A stretch of 64,000 nucleotides of DNA, from positions 62,001-126,000 of the forward strand of contig NZ_CALBWL010000026.1 of the NCBI RefSeq assembly GCF_937973075.1. Reading direction: 5' to 3'. Shown piece by piece: positions 34,327 to 43,831 of the stretch. The stretch is from an uncultured Campylobacter sp. Lineage in GTDB: Bacteria > Campylobacterota > Campylobacteria > Campylobacterales > Campylobacteraceae. How positions within the stretch are numbered: position 1 is the stretch's first letter; each line of letters starts with the position of its first letter. The position numbers were made by a program, and so were the translations under genes. The notes beneath the pieces were generated by a model, which saw only the letters and a list, made by a program, of their open reading frames with translations, searched no databases and was not told the origin of the DNA.

Positions 34327-35154
34327 ATGTTTTTTAAAAAGAAGTCCAAACGGGGCTTAAAAGGCGGCGCGCAGCGCACCTATGCGGACGGAGCGGATTA
34401 TACGGACACGCAAGGCGGATATTCAGACGCAGACTTTGACGAGGACGATTTTTTTGACGATGATGAATTTTATAGCGATGAAAATTTTGGCGGAGGCTTT
34501 AGCGCGGTAGGGGCTGGCTTCCGCCAAAATCGTAGCGGCGCTTCGCGCAGTATAGACGAAACAGGCTCTGCCTCTGATGCCGGAGGCGGCGGCTCTAATT
34601 TAAGTGCTAAAAGCTCCGCTGCAAGCGGAAACTACGAAGGCAGCGCGCAAGCAGACGCGGGTTTTTACGGCTCAGAATTTATTGGAGGCGGCGATTTAAA
34701 GAATGCAGAATTATACGCGAAAGAAAACCACTTCCCAAACGACGCGGATTTTGCGGCTCAAAGTGCAGACTACAGCTCTCAAGGCACGGGCTTTGCGGCA
34801 CAAGATATAAATCCTGCCACGCAAGGATTTTCTTTTACACCGCAAAACGCAGATCCTGCCGCTAAAAAAGCTTTAAAGAAGCGTAAAAATTTAAAAGAAC
34901 GGCTGAATTTTATCAATCCGTTTTCGCCGCTTAAACAGATTTTTGCAGCTCTTGCACTGATCGTCTGCGTTGTTTTTGCAGGCATCTTTGTGGGTGACGT
35001 GCTATTTGGCAAGCGATCGTTTGAAGTGCTGCGCCAGCTGCAAAAAGAAAAGGCGTTTTTATTCACCGACGTCGAGCGGCTAAAAGAGGAAAACGCTGAG
35101 CTGCAAAAGCTTTATTTAGAGCGTCGCTCGCTCGATCCGGACCTTAAAAAATGA
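34327..35154 (+). CDS. DivIC/FtsB-like septum protein with long acidic N-terminal extension
   Basis: 275 residues from the ATG at 34327, just after the eno stop. Residues 1-190 are low-complexity, rich in Asp, Gly, Ala, Ser and Phe (for example DEDDFFDDDEFYSDENFGG). A basic stretch (KKALKKRKNLKERLNF) leads to one membrane helix (about 208-228), then a short periplasmic coiled coil (LRQLQKEKAFLFTDVERLKEENAEL). The C-terminal 80 residues match the small coiled-coil division protein found between eno and the AMIN-domain gene in Campylobacter. The cytoplasmic extension is unusual. It overlaps the next gene by four bases. Confidence 0.7.
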   Translation: MFFKKKSKRGLKGGAQRTYADGADYTDTQGGYSDADFDEDDFFDDDEFYSDENFGGGFSAVGAGFRQNRSGASRSIDETGSASDAGGGGSNLSAKSSAASGNYEGSAQADAGFYGSEFIGGGDLKNAELYAKENHFPNDADFAAQSADYSSQGTGFAAQDINPATQGFSFTPQNADPAAKKALKKRKNLKERLNFINPFSPLKQIFAALALIVCVVFAGIFVGDVLFGKRSFEVLRQLQKEKAFLFTDVERLKEENAELQKLYLERRSLDPDLKK

Positions 35155-36341
35155 GAAAAATTTTTTTGCTAATTTTGGGTCTCTGTGCTTTTTTAAACGC
35201 AGAGAATTTAAATAGCGCAAATTCAAACGCTACGAAACCTAGCATCGTCGCGGTAAAAGAGCAAAATTCTACCGATTCGGCGATTAAAGAGCCAAAAACA
35301 GGTGCACAAAGCCCAAACGCTAAAAAGCAAGCTGTAATGAAACCTGAAACATCTAAAAGCCCTACCGCAGCAATGCAAAAAAGCGCCGCAGAAGCAAATT
35401 CTAGCGTCAAAGTAAGCGTCGCCAAAAAAGCCGTGAGCGTACAGCTCTCGCAGACCGAAAAAAAAGCTCCTGCGCCCAAAGCGGGCATCGGTGCTCCTTC
35501 ACAGGTTATAAAAACGGAACGAAACTCTTCTGCGCAGCATTCAGCTGCGACGCTTCCGCCTCCTGATGAGTTACCGATCGTGCCAGAAGTAAGCGAGTTA
35601 AATTCTACAATGGTGCAAAATTTTAAGGCGGCACAGAATTCTACAGCGCAAAATTCTACGGTGCAAAACTCCACTATGCAACAAAACGCGCAATCTGCTT
35701 CGCAAAATTCCAATCCGGCGCAAAGCTCCGCCGCCACGCTACAAAATACGCCCGCGCCTAAAAATTTTACGCAGCAAACCTTTGCGCTTCCTTCAGACGC
35801 TCTTACGATCGAAAGCCTGATCGTGCGATATAGGGACGACGACGGGGTCCTGCACGAAAAGATCGTTGATATCAATCGCTCGATTGATTGGCACGATGAC
35901 TTCGTGCTAAGTGCTAGCGCCAAACCCGCGCTACATAGGGCACTGGACGTCTCGGTTACTTCGACTGATCCAAATTTACAAAAGCAGGTCTCGCAAAGTG
36001 GTATCACACCTAGCTTCGCGCCGCGCCTGGAGCTGCCGTTAGAGACGCTTAAATTTGATGACGGACTAAAATTTGTCATCCGCAAAGACAGCGTGCAGCT
36101 CATCACCGCAGACGATTTCAAAAGCTCCGACGCAAATGCTTCGGGCGCGCTTGAAGCGGAGTTTTGGCGCCAAGAGATCCCGCTTAGCGGCGCGAGCTTT
36201 GCTGTAAATATCGGCGGCTTTAGCGACATCAACGTCACCAAAGAGGATGGCTACTACCGCATCGGCGTGCGCTCGCATGAGGGCAACCTCAGCATCAGAC
36301 GCAAAGATGGCGGGTATTTAATCTACAAAAATTCTAATTAA
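35151..36341 (+). CDS. AMIN-domain exported protein, CgpA-like glycoprotein
   Basis: 396 residues. A signal peptide (1-17, ending LNAEN) is followed by about 190 residues of low-complexity sequence rich in Asn, Ser, Ala, Gln and Thr, then a conserved C-terminal domain (from about 215) of AMIN type. The linker holds four bacterial N-glycosylation sequons D/E-x-N-x-S/T: EQNST, EANSS, ERNSS and ELNST, plus a run of simple QNST repeats. In C. jejuni the gene in this position (Cj1670c, CgpA) encodes a PglB-glycosylated protein. The start overlaps the DivIC-like stop by four bases. A role near the cell wall or outer membrane is likely. Confidence 0.75.
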   Translation: MRKIFLLILGLCAFLNAENLNSANSNATKPSIVAVKEQNSTDSAIKEPKTGAQSPNAKKQAVMKPETSKSPTAAMQKSAAEANSSVKVSVAKKAVSVQLSQTEKKAPAPKAGIGAPSQVIKTERNSSAQHSAATLPPPDELPIVPEVSELNSTMVQNFKAAQNSTAQNSTVQNSTMQQNAQSASQNSNPAQSSAATLQNTPAPKNFTQQTFALPSDALTIESLIVRYRDDDGVLHEKIVDINRSIDWHDDFVLSASAKPALHRALDVSVTSTDPNLQKQVSQSGITPSFAPRLELPLETLKFDDGLKFVIRKDSVQLITADDFKSSDANASGALEAEFWRQEIPLSGASFAVNIGGFSDINVTKEDGYYRIGVRSHEGNLSIRRKDGGYLIYKNSN

Positions 36342-36350
36342 GGAGAGACT

Positions 36351-36980
36351 ATGACACATTTAGAGATTATGAAATTTCGCCACGCGTGCAAAATTTTTGA
36401 CGAGAATAAAAAGATCGGTAAAGCCGATTTTGACGCTATTTTGCAGGCAGGCATCTTAGCACCTAGTTCTACGGGGCTAGAGCAATGGGACTTTTTGGTT
36501 GTGCAAAACAAGGCGCTGCGCGAGCAGATCCGCGAAAAATCGTGGAATCAGCCGCAGATCACCTCTTGCTCACATCTGGTCGTGATTTTAGCAAAGATCA
36601 AGGACATAAAGCTAGGAAGTGATTATATCGAGCGAATGATTACACGCAGAAAAGACGAAGCGCCCAAATATATCGGCGACAGGCATAAATTTTATCAAGA
36701 TTTTTTAAGCGGTTATTTTCACAACGACGATGAGGAGCTATTTAATTGGTCGCACGCGCAGTGCATGTTCGCAGCACTTGCGATGATGAACGAGGCTGCA
36801 AGCCGCGGCATCGACAGCTGCCCTATGGAGGGCTTTGATCGCGCAGCACTCGGAGAGATTTTGAATCTAAAATGGAATGAGCGCCGCGTGGCGCTGCTCG
36901 TGCCTTTCGGCTACCGCGTAAATCCGCAGCCGCAAAAGATCCGCCGCAGCATGGATGACGTAGTAAAGTGGATCGAATAA
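36351..36980 (+). CDS. Nitroreductase family NAD(P)H-dependent oxidoreductase
   Basis: 209 residues. The family start RHACKIFDENKKIG and FMN-binding APSSTGLEQWDFLVVQ are present, as is the C-terminal LVPFGYRVNPQPQKIRR with an FMN-contact region. It resembles the oxygen-insensitive nitroreductases (RdxA/FrxA-like) of Campylobacterota, which reduce nitroaromatics including metronidazole; the natural substrate is unknown. AAGGAGAG precedes the ATG, nine bases after the CgpA-like gene, so it may be cotranscribed. Confidence 0.87.
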   Translation: MTHLEIMKFRHACKIFDENKKIGKADFDAILQAGILAPSSTGLEQWDFLVVQNKALREQIREKSWNQPQITSCSHLVVILAKIKDIKLGSDYIERMITRRKDEAPKYIGDRHKFYQDFLSGYFHNDDEELFNWSHAQCMFAALAMMNEAASRGIDSCPMEGFDRAALGEILNLKWNERRVALLVPFGYRVNPQPQKIRRSMDDVVKWIE

Positions 36981-37164
36981 GCTGGCAAGCGCTTTTGAAG
37001 CGCTAAGCTTGAGGCGCAATAAATTCCAAAGTCTAGTGCAAAAACGTGGCACGCGAGTTTTTTAGGAATTTACCGCGCTTTAGCCTTTTTTCTCGCCCGC
37101 AAATCTTGTGCGGCGAGATTTAAAATTTTATAAAATCACCCAAAATTTAAACGAAGGAGCGAGC

Positions 37165-38547
37165 GTGAAAAAAATGTGGGAGGGGCGCTTTAGCGAGGCG
37201 AGTTCGGCGCTTTTGGAGGAGTTTAACGCCTCGATCGGCTTTGATAGGGCGCTTTGGCAGGAGGATATCGCAGGCAGCAAGGCGCACGCTCGGATGCTCG
37301 GCGCCTGCGGGATTTTAAAGCAGGGCGAGAGCGAAAAGATCGCCGCGGGGCTTGATGCCGTATTTGAAGAGATAAAAAGCGGTAAATTTGAGTTTAAAAC
37401 CGCCGACGAGGACATCCACATGGCGGTCGAAAAGCGCCTAAGCGAGCTCATCGGAAGCGATCTTGGCGGAAGGCTGCACACCGCGCGCAGCAGAAACGAT
37501 CAGGTCGCGCTTGATTTTCGCCTATACGTGCTTAAAAGCGGTGCCGCGATCGCCGAAAAAATCCGCGAGCTAGTAGAGGCTCTGCGAGATATAGCTAGCG
37601 AGCACGCGGACACGCTGATGCCCGGCTATACGCACCTTCAGCACGCCCAGCCCGTGAGCCTTGCCTATCATTTGCTAGCTTACGCGTTTATGTTTCGCCG
37701 CGACTACGAGCGCTTTGCCAGCTCGCGCGAGCGAAATAATCTCTGTCCGCTAGGCTCCGCCGCGCTTGCGGGCACGCCGCATCCGATAAACCGCGAGCTG
37801 GCCGCGCAGCAGCTCGGCTTTGCGGGAGTGACGCCAAATGCGATGGACAGCGTCAGCGATCGCGATTTTGCGCTGGAGATCTTGTTTAACGTAAGCTTGC
37901 TGATGACGCATGCGTCGCGCCTGTGCGAGGAGCTCATTTTGTGGAGCTCGCAGGAGTTCGGATTCGTCACGATCAGCGACGCGTATAGCACGGGCAGCTC
38001 GATCATGCCGCAGAAGAAAAACCCCGACGTCGCCGAGCTAATACGGGGCAAAACGGGGCGCGTAAACGGCAATCTCGTCGCGCTGCTAACGGTGATGAAG
38101 GGCTTGCCGCTAGCCTACAACAAAGACATGCAGGAGGATAAGGAGGGCGTTTTTGACAGCGTCGCCACCGCGCTTGCGAGCCTTGAAATTTTAAAACAGA
38201 TGCTAAAAACGGCTAAATTTAACGAGCAAAATATGCTAGCGATGACGAAGCACGGGCACCTCACGGCGACAGATCTGGCCGATTATCTCGTGCGGGAGAA
38301 AAACGTACCGTTTCGCCAGGCGCACTTCATCACGGGCAAGGCCGTGGCGTATGCGGAAAATTTGGGTTTGGATCTTAGCGAGCTAAACGCGCAGCAGCTT
38401 GCTAGCGTGGATGAAAGCTTGGACGCAGGCGCGGTTAAATTTCTTGATCTAAACGCTTCTAAGGAGGCGCGCAAGTCGCAAGGCGGCACGGCAAATGTGA
38501 GCGTGGCGGCACAGATTGAAATTTTAAACGAGTGGCTGAAAGGCTAA
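37165..38547 (+). CDS. argH: Argininosuccinate lyase
   Basis: 460 residues from the GTG at 37165, preceded by GAAGGAGCGAGC; an upstream ATG (37108) adds residues not part of the family. It splits argininosuccinate to arginine and fumarate. KMWEGRFSE starts the protein; HTARSRNDQV, TPGYTHLQ-type PGYTHLQHAQP and the flexible loop GSSIMPQKKNPD with the catalytic serine are present. The gene stands alone. Confidence 0.95.
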   Translation: MKKMWEGRFSEASSALLEEFNASIGFDRALWQEDIAGSKAHARMLGACGILKQGESEKIAAGLDAVFEEIKSGKFEFKTADEDIHMAVEKRLSELIGSDLGGRLHTARSRNDQVALDFRLYVLKSGAAIAEKIRELVEALRDIASEHADTLMPGYTHLQHAQPVSLAYHLLAYAFMFRRDYERFASSRERNNLCPLGSAALAGTPHPINRELAAQQLGFAGVTPNAMDSVSDRDFALEILFNVSLLMTHASRLCEELILWSSQEFGFVTISDAYSTGSSIMPQKKNPDVAELIRGKTGRVNGNLVALLTVMKGLPLAYNKDMQEDKEGVFDSVATALASLEILKQMLKTAKFNEQNMLAMTKHGHLTATDLADYLVREKNVPFRQAHFITGKAVAYAENLGLDLSELNAQQLASVDESLDAGAVKFLDLNASKEARKSQGGTANVSVAAQIEILNEWLKG

Positions 38548-39007
38548 ATTTAAAGGGCTAAGGCGGCGAAATTTTAAAATTTAGCGCTCGTAGTTTTGAA
38601 ATTTCGTAGCCGCGGTTTTAAATTTTAAAATTTGGCGAGCTCGACGATCTGTACGGACACATACACGGGCTGGGCGGGATTAACAAGTGGTGGCGTGTTG
38701 GCTGTGTGCGGAACGGACTTTGTAACGAGATTTTGAAATTTCAGTCGCAGTCTGCGAAATAAAATTTTAAAAGCAGGGCTCGAACAAAGCGATGAATTTA
38801 AATTTGACGCTTCGCTTGCGAGATAAAATTTTAAAAAGCGTACCGCAGCTAAGCTGCCTAAACGCGACTGAAAAGCGGAGGGGCTTTACGCGCGGGTTTT
38901 AACCGGTGCCGAGGGCGGCGCAGAGCAGAATTGAATTTGAACTCAAAGATTAATTACGGCGGATCGGATTTTTTCGGGAGCGGAATTTAATCGAAGCAAA
39001 TTTAAAC
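38548..39007. other. Intergenic region without a convincing gene
   Basis: Dense AAATTTTAAAATTT words (about 38565-38635) and a short palindrome GCAGCT-A-AGCTGC (38845-38857). No coding frame or known RNA seen. Confidence 0.4.
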
Positions 39008-39652
39008 ATGGAGGGCGTTTTGATATATCTGGTGTCTAATACGAGATTTGAGCATCCGCAGGTGAGGCAGCTTGCGGTCTGCGAGATAAAATTTCTCAAA
39101 TTTAGCCTGCCTGCGCAGATTGGCGCGCTAATTTTTACCTCCAAAAATGCGGTGGCGGCGATAAAATTTAATGAAATTTCGATTGATTTAGATATCCCCA
39201 TTTACGCTATCGGCGAGCCGTGCGCTGCGGCTGCGCGCGAGTTTGGATTTCGCGATATTTTTGTGGCGCGGCACGGGCACGGAAATGAGTTTGCCGCCGA
39301 GATCGCGCCGCTCTTGCAGGGCAGAGACGCGCTGTATCTGCGTGCGCGCGAGACAGTATCGAAGCTGGAGCAAATTCTATCTAGCGCCGGCGTGCGGCTG
39401 CAAAGCGTGATCGCCTACGAAAATTCTATCCTCAGCCTCCCCGCCGCCGCAAAGCCGCCGCAAGGCAGTACGCTGATTTTTACCTCGCCTAAAAACGTGC
39501 GCGGCTTTACCGAAAATTTCGGCTGGGACGGGGGCTACAGGGCGGTCTGTATCGGTAGAACGACGGCGAGCGTTTTGAACGAGTTTTGCGAGCCGATAAT
39601 CTGCGAAAGAATGTCAATAAAATCCTGCGTCGATCTGGCGCTTTTGCCATAG
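39008..39652 (+). CDS. hemD: Uroporphyrinogen-III synthase HemD
   Basis: 214 residues. The family is poorly conserved in sequence, but the pattern is right: two Rossmann-like lobes with ALIFTSKNAVAAI, IYAIGEPCAAAAREFG, ALYLRARE and TLIFTSPKNVRGF, VCIGRTTASVL. The enzyme closes the tetrapyrrole ring with inversion of ring D in haem synthesis. It stands directly upstream of the 6S-type RNA. Confidence 0.85.
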   Translation: MEGVLIYLVSNTRFEHPQVRQLAVCEIKFLKFSLPAQIGALIFTSKNAVAAIKFNEISIDLDIPIYAIGEPCAAAAREFGFRDIFVARHGHGNEFAAEIAPLLQGRDALYLRARETVSKLEQILSSAGVRLQSVIAYENSILSLPAAAKPPQGSTLIFTSPKNVRGFTENFGWDGGYRAVCIGRTTASVLNEFCEPIICERMSIKSCVDLALLP

Positions 39653-39679
39653 TTTAAGCAAATTTTGACTATAATTTTG

Positions 39680-39878
39680 CCCAAGCCTGGGTGAAGCGAG
39701 AGCGTTTTATATGAGGGTTCAACATATTTGTATAAGCGACGACGTGAGAGGTCCGTGTGACGCGGCTCGGCTCGAGCTTTTTTTAAAGTTACGGGTTGCG
39801 ACCTAGAGATTTTTCCTAGTTGCAAGATTGGCTTTGTTTGAGCCGATTCTTTTTACGCAACGCTCACTTGGGTTTTTT
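39680..39878 (+). ncRNA. ssrS: 6S RNA (purD RNA motif)
   Basis: TATAAT at 39670-39675 is followed by a 199-nt segment whose ends pair: CCCAAG (39680-39685) with CTTGGG (39867-39872), and GAGCG with CGCTC. The 3' arm runs straight into TTTTTT (39873-39878), so the closing stem doubles as a terminator. Inside, GCTCG and CGAGC (about 39768-39780) form another stem before a T-run. No coding frame fits. A structured RNA directly before purD in epsilonproteobacteria was first described as the purD motif and later equated with 6S RNA, which binds RNA polymerase holoenzyme in stationary phase. The identification rests on position and the end-pairing, not on a covariance model. Confidence 0.7.
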
Positions 39879-39895
39879 ACGTTACGGAGGCTTCA

Positions 39896-41152
39896 TTGAA
39901 TATCCTAATAATCGGCGGCGGCGGTAGAGAATACGCGATCGGGCTAAGACTTCGCGAGGATAAAAACGTTTTAAATCTGTATTTTGCTCCGGGAAACGGC
40001 GCTACAAAGGCGCTCGGTAAAAATTTAGATTTAAAAGATTTTGATGAACTTGCGCTCTTTGCGAAAAACAACGACATAGCTCTTACTATCGTGGGCGCCG
40101 AAGAGCCGCTTACAAAAGGTATCGTGGATATTTTCAAAGCGCAAGGCCTCGCGATATTCGGTCCCAGCGCCGCTGCGGCGAAGCTTGAGGGCTCTAAAGC
40201 CTATATGAAGGACTTTCTGGCGCGAAATCATATCAAAACCGCAAAATTTCTAAGCAGCGACGATCTATCCGAAATTTCAAAATTTATCGATACCCTAGAC
40301 GGCCGCGTCGTGGTCAAAGCGGACGGCTTGTGTGCGGGCAAAGGCGTCATAATCGCAAATTCCAAAGATGAAGCTAAAAAAGCCGCCGCGGATATGCTAA
40401 GCGGCGAAAGCTTCGGCGAAGCAGGCAAGCGCGTTGTCGTGGAGGAGTTTTTAGAGGGCTTCGAGCTGAGCTTTTTTGCGATCTGCGACGGGGAAAATTT
40501 CGTAAGCTTGCCCGTAGCGCAGGATCACAAAAAGCTTCTTGACGGCGATCTGGGCCCGAACACCGGCGGCATGGGAGCTTATGCGCCAAGCCCGCTAGCG
40601 GATGCCGCGCTGATAAAAAGAGTGCAGAGCGAGATCGTCGCACCCACGCTAAAAGGGATGCAGCAGCAGGGCGCGCCCTTTTGCGGCGTGCTATTCGTGG
40701 GGCTTATGATCGTGGGCGGCGAGCCTTACGTGTTGGAGTACAACGTGCGCTTCGGAGATCCGGAGTGCGAGGTTTTGATGCCGCTAATTGGCGGAAATTT
40801 GAGCGAAATTTTATACAACGCCGCCGTAGGTAAGCTAAGCAGCATAAGTTTAAAAGAGCGATTTGCGGTGGGCGTCGTGATGGCTAGCGAGCGCTACCCT
40901 TACGGCTCTTCGCAGCCTGCATTGATCAAGGCCGGCGAAATTCCCGCCGGCGCGCATATCTGCTATGCAGGCGTGAGCGAGCGGGACGGGCAAATTTACG
41001 CTAGCGGCGGGCGCGTTTTGGTAAGCGTGGGCGTCGCACAGAGCCTAAAGCAGGCGCGCGACGCGGCTTACGCGCTGTGCAAAAATATAAAATTTAGCGG
41101 CGCGCAGTATAGGTGCGATATCGCGCACCAAGCCTTAAGAGATAAAATTTGA
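39896..41152 (+). CDS. purD: Phosphoribosylamine-glycine ligase PurD
   Basis: 418 residues from a TTG start preceded by GGAGG. An ATP-grasp enzyme that joins glycine to phosphoribosylamine. N-terminal IIGGGGREYAIG, ATP-grasp VVKADGLCAGKGV, GPNTGGMGAYAP and NVRFGDPECEV are all present. It lies 17 bases after the end of the 6S-type RNA, so read-through from that promoter is possible. The stop overlaps the next start. Confidence 0.95.
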   Translation: MNILIIGGGGREYAIGLRLREDKNVLNLYFAPGNGATKALGKNLDLKDFDELALFAKNNDIALTIVGAEEPLTKGIVDIFKAQGLAIFGPSAAAAKLEGSKAYMKDFLARNHIKTAKFLSSDDLSEISKFIDTLDGRVVVKADGLCAGKGVIIANSKDEAKKAAADMLSGESFGEAGKRVVVEEFLEGFELSFFAICDGENFVSLPVAQDHKKLLDGDLGPNTGGMGAYAPSPLADAALIKRVQSEIVAPTLKGMQQQGAPFCGVLFVGLMIVGGEPYVLEYNVRFGDPECEVLMPLIGGNLSEILYNAAVGKLSSISLKERFAVGVVMASERYPYGSSQPALIKAGEIPAGAHICYAGVSERDGQIYASGGRVLVSVGVAQSLKQARDAAYALCKNIKFSGAQYRCDIAHQALRDKI

Positions 41153-41586
41153 TCGTCGCTCCGCTTAGCAGGCGCGTAATCGCGTTTAGTATCGACGAAG
41201 CGGTGAGCGTAACGCTTTTTGTGGTCGTGCTATTTGCTATCGACGAGCCAGAGCTTGTTGCGGCGGCGCAGAGCGGAAGCAATCTTGAGGTACAAAAGAT
41301 CGCGTCGAAATTCATTTTGCATTACGTGATAATAAAATTTTTATATCAGGCGATTTTCGTCTATCTATACGGCGCGACGCTAGGCAAGCTTGCGGTTAAA
41401 ATTTATTGCGTCCGCGCTGACGGCAGCTCTATGGATATCGCTACTGCAGCGATCCGCGCGGCGGTTAGGTTGATAAGCGAGATGATCTTTTATATGGGAT
41501 TTTTGGTGGCGCTTTTTACGAACTCGCGTCAGAGCCTGCATGATATGGCGGCGAAAACATTGGTGGTAGAGATTGAAAAAGAGTAA
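41149..41586 (+). CDS. RDD family membrane protein
   Basis: 145 residues from a TTG start overlapping purD by four bases. The typical opening APLSRRVIAFSIDEAVS contains the Arg/Asp pair of RDD proteins; two or three membrane helices follow (about 20-40, 60-78, 105-125). The family has no firm function; some members are ion antiporters. It overlaps lptD by 14 bases. Confidence 0.8.
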   Translation: MIVAPLSRRVIAFSIDEAVSVTLFVVVLFAIDEPELVAAAQSGSNLEVQKIASKFILHYVIIKFLYQAIFVYLYGATLGKLAVKIYCVRADGSSMDIATAAIRAAVRLISEMIFYMGFLVALFTNSRQSLHDMAAKTLVVEIEKE

Positions 41587-43831
41587 AAAATTTAAAATTC
41601 TAGCGCTTAGTTTTAGCGCTCTTTTAGCAAGTAGTGCGAGCGCAAAGGTCCAAGACGTCGAGCTTATAGCAGATAATGTCGAGAAAAACGGCTTTTTGAC
41701 GGAAGCGAGCGGCAACGTAACGGTGTATTCGCAGGACTACTTTATCACCGCCGATCGCGCTACATACGACGAGCAAAACGGCATCATCGAGCTTTTCGGC
41801 AATGTCAATGCAATGCGCGGCAGCAGTGAAACTACGCGTGCGCAGCATGTCAAAATCGATCTGAAAAACGATAAGCAGCAAGCCGACGTAAATTTTATGA
41901 TGGACAAGGACTCCGAGCTTTGGATGCAAAACGACGCCAGCTGCAGCGACAGCGAGTATTACCGCGTGGAGGGCTCCAGCGTATCTAGCTGCAATGTCAC
42001 CGATCCCGATTGGCGCATCAAATTTAGTAGCGGCATGCTCAATAAAGAGAGCAAATTCCTCCATCTTTTTAATCCGAGATTTTATGTGGGTGACGTGCCG
42101 GTGCTCTATCTGCCGTATTTCGGCTTCCCGACTGATCGCACGCGCCGCACGGGCTTGCTGCCTCCAGAGGCTGGCTACATTAGCAAGGAAGGAATTTATT
42201 ACAAGCAGCCGATCTATTTTGCGCCTTACGACAGCTGGGATTTTCAGCTCGATCCGCAGGTGCGCACGCGCAGGGGCTTTGGCGTATACGGCACCTTTCG
42301 CTTCACGGAATCCCCGTACTCTTACGGAGAGATTAAAGGTGGAGTTTTTGATAACTTCTCACGGGCGCAAAAGCGGCTCGAATACAAAAACGAGCGCCAC
42401 CACGGATTTGAAGTGCAATACGATCGCAGCAAGCTTGCGACCTATCTGCTAGACGGCGATCTACGCGAAAATTTATGGATCGATTTTACTCAGCTAAACG
42501 ACCTTGAATACTACGATCTGAAGGAAAAGGGAGGTCTTGGCAACGATGCGGATAATTCGCTCGTAACTTCACGGCTGAATTATTATTTGACCTCAGACGA
42601 GCACTATTTTGGCGCTTACGGACGCTACTACATCGATACAAGCAAGCTAAACGCCGATAATACTTTCCGCAACGAAGATACCGTCCAAGAGCTTCCGACG
42701 CTTCAATATCATAAATTTAGCAATGATTTGGGACTGCCAAATTTGATCTATTCGCTTGATGCAAAAGCGCGTAATTACACCAGATGGGAGGGCGCGACTG
42801 CTCGCCAATACGAGTTTGACGTGCCGATCAGTATAAGCACACCGCTACTGGCGGATTATTTAAATTTCGCCTTTACCGAGCGAGTGTATATGACCAATAT
42901 CGATTGGCACGATAAATTCTACTACGCAAACGGAGATCTTGGCGAGGATAAAAGCACTTTCTACGCTAATCAATACACCGAGCTTTCGCTCTACACCGAC
43001 GTAGCCAGGGCTTACGATAGCTTGTATCATACGATGAGCTGGAGAGCGGATTTTAGAATTCCAAGCTGGCAGCAAGGCGACATCGAGGATAGAATTTTAA
43101 AGTATCATCAGTATAAATACGACCTTGCTCGCGGCGCAGTAGATCGCTCGCGGCTAGGTAACTTGCAAGACTCGCTTTATTGGGAGGATAACTTCTTAAG
43201 TGAGCTTAGTGACGAATACACCCACGAAAATGCAGCTTTAAGTATGACGCAGTTTTTCTATAATGAAGACGGACGTAAATTTTTACGCCATAGCGTCAAG
43301 CAGCGATATGACTTCGACGATCATGAGTTCGACGATTTAGAACACCGCATCGATGCGTATTTTGCAAATGGATTAAATATCGGAAACCGCTTTACCTACT
43401 CGCATAAATATAAAAGCTTCGATAAGGTCTATACCTACGCCAACTACTCCAACGAAGACTTTAGCTTTGGACTTAGTCACGCTTACGAATACGAAAAGCT
43501 AAGCATGGAGCCTAAACGCTATACGAAAGATAACTACGGCATCGTAAACGCTTCGGTAAATTTACCTAGGAATAATAAAATTTTTGGGCGTTGGGATTAC
43601 GACTTGGAGCGATCTTATTCTAAAATGTGGCGCGTGGGGTTTTCTCATACGCGCAAGTGTTGGAATTACTCTTTTGTGTATCAAGAGGATATCGAGCCTA
43701 AAAATACCAGTACAACGGGCTATAGCAAAGCAAGCAAGGAGCGCGGAATTTACTTTCTCGTAAATTTCTATCCGTTTGGCGGAGTAGGGTATGATTTTTC
43801 AGTAGATAGTGAATACGGAAGCGAAAAATAA
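41573..43831 (+). CDS. lptD: LPS-assembly outer membrane protein LptD
   Basis: 752 residues from a TTG start. A signal peptide (1-24, ending SSASA) precedes an OstA/LptA-like jellyroll (DNVEKNGFLTEASGNVTVYSQDYFITADRATYDE), then the large barrel with PVLYLPYFGFPTDRTRRTG. It inserts lipooligosaccharide into the outer leaflet together with LptE. Two cysteines (in NDASCSDSEYYRVEGSSVSSC) lie just before the barrel. Intact. Confidence 0.93.
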   Translation: MKKSKKFKILALSFSALLASSASAKVQDVELIADNVEKNGFLTEASGNVTVYSQDYFITADRATYDEQNGIIELFGNVNAMRGSSETTRAQHVKIDLKNDKQQADVNFMMDKDSELWMQNDASCSDSEYYRVEGSSVSSCNVTDPDWRIKFSSGMLNKESKFLHLFNPRFYVGDVPVLYLPYFGFPTDRTRRTGLLPPEAGYISKEGIYYKQPIYFAPYDSWDFQLDPQVRTRRGFGVYGTFRFTESPYSYGEIKGGVFDNFSRAQKRLEYKNERHHGFEVQYDRSKLATYLLDGDLRENLWIDFTQLNDLEYYDLKEKGGLGNDADNSLVTSRLNYYLTSDEHYFGAYGRYYIDTSKLNADNTFRNEDTVQELPTLQYHKFSNDLGLPNLIYSLDAKARNYTRWEGATARQYEFDVPISISTPLLADYLNFAFTERVYMTNIDWHDKFYYANGDLGEDKSTFYANQYTELSLYTDVARAYDSLYHTMSWRADFRIPSWQQGDIEDRILKYHQYKYDLARGAVDRSRLGNLQDSLYWEDNFLSELSDEYTHENAALSMTQFFYNEDGRKFLRHSVKQRYDFDDHEFDDLEHRIDAYFANGLNIGNRFTYSHKYKSFDKVYTYANYSNEDFSFGLSHAYEYEKLSMEPKRYTKDNYGIVNASVNLPRNNKIFGRWDYDLERSYSKMWRVGFSHTRKCWNYSFVYQEDIEPKNTSTTGYSKASKERGIYFLVNFYPFGGVGYDFSVDSEYGSEK

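Noticed and set aside
35144..36241. Long minus-strand open frame opposite the CgpA-like gene
   Set aside because: It exists because the low-complexity coding strand lacks antisense stops; the plus frame has a signal peptide, sequons and a conserved domain.
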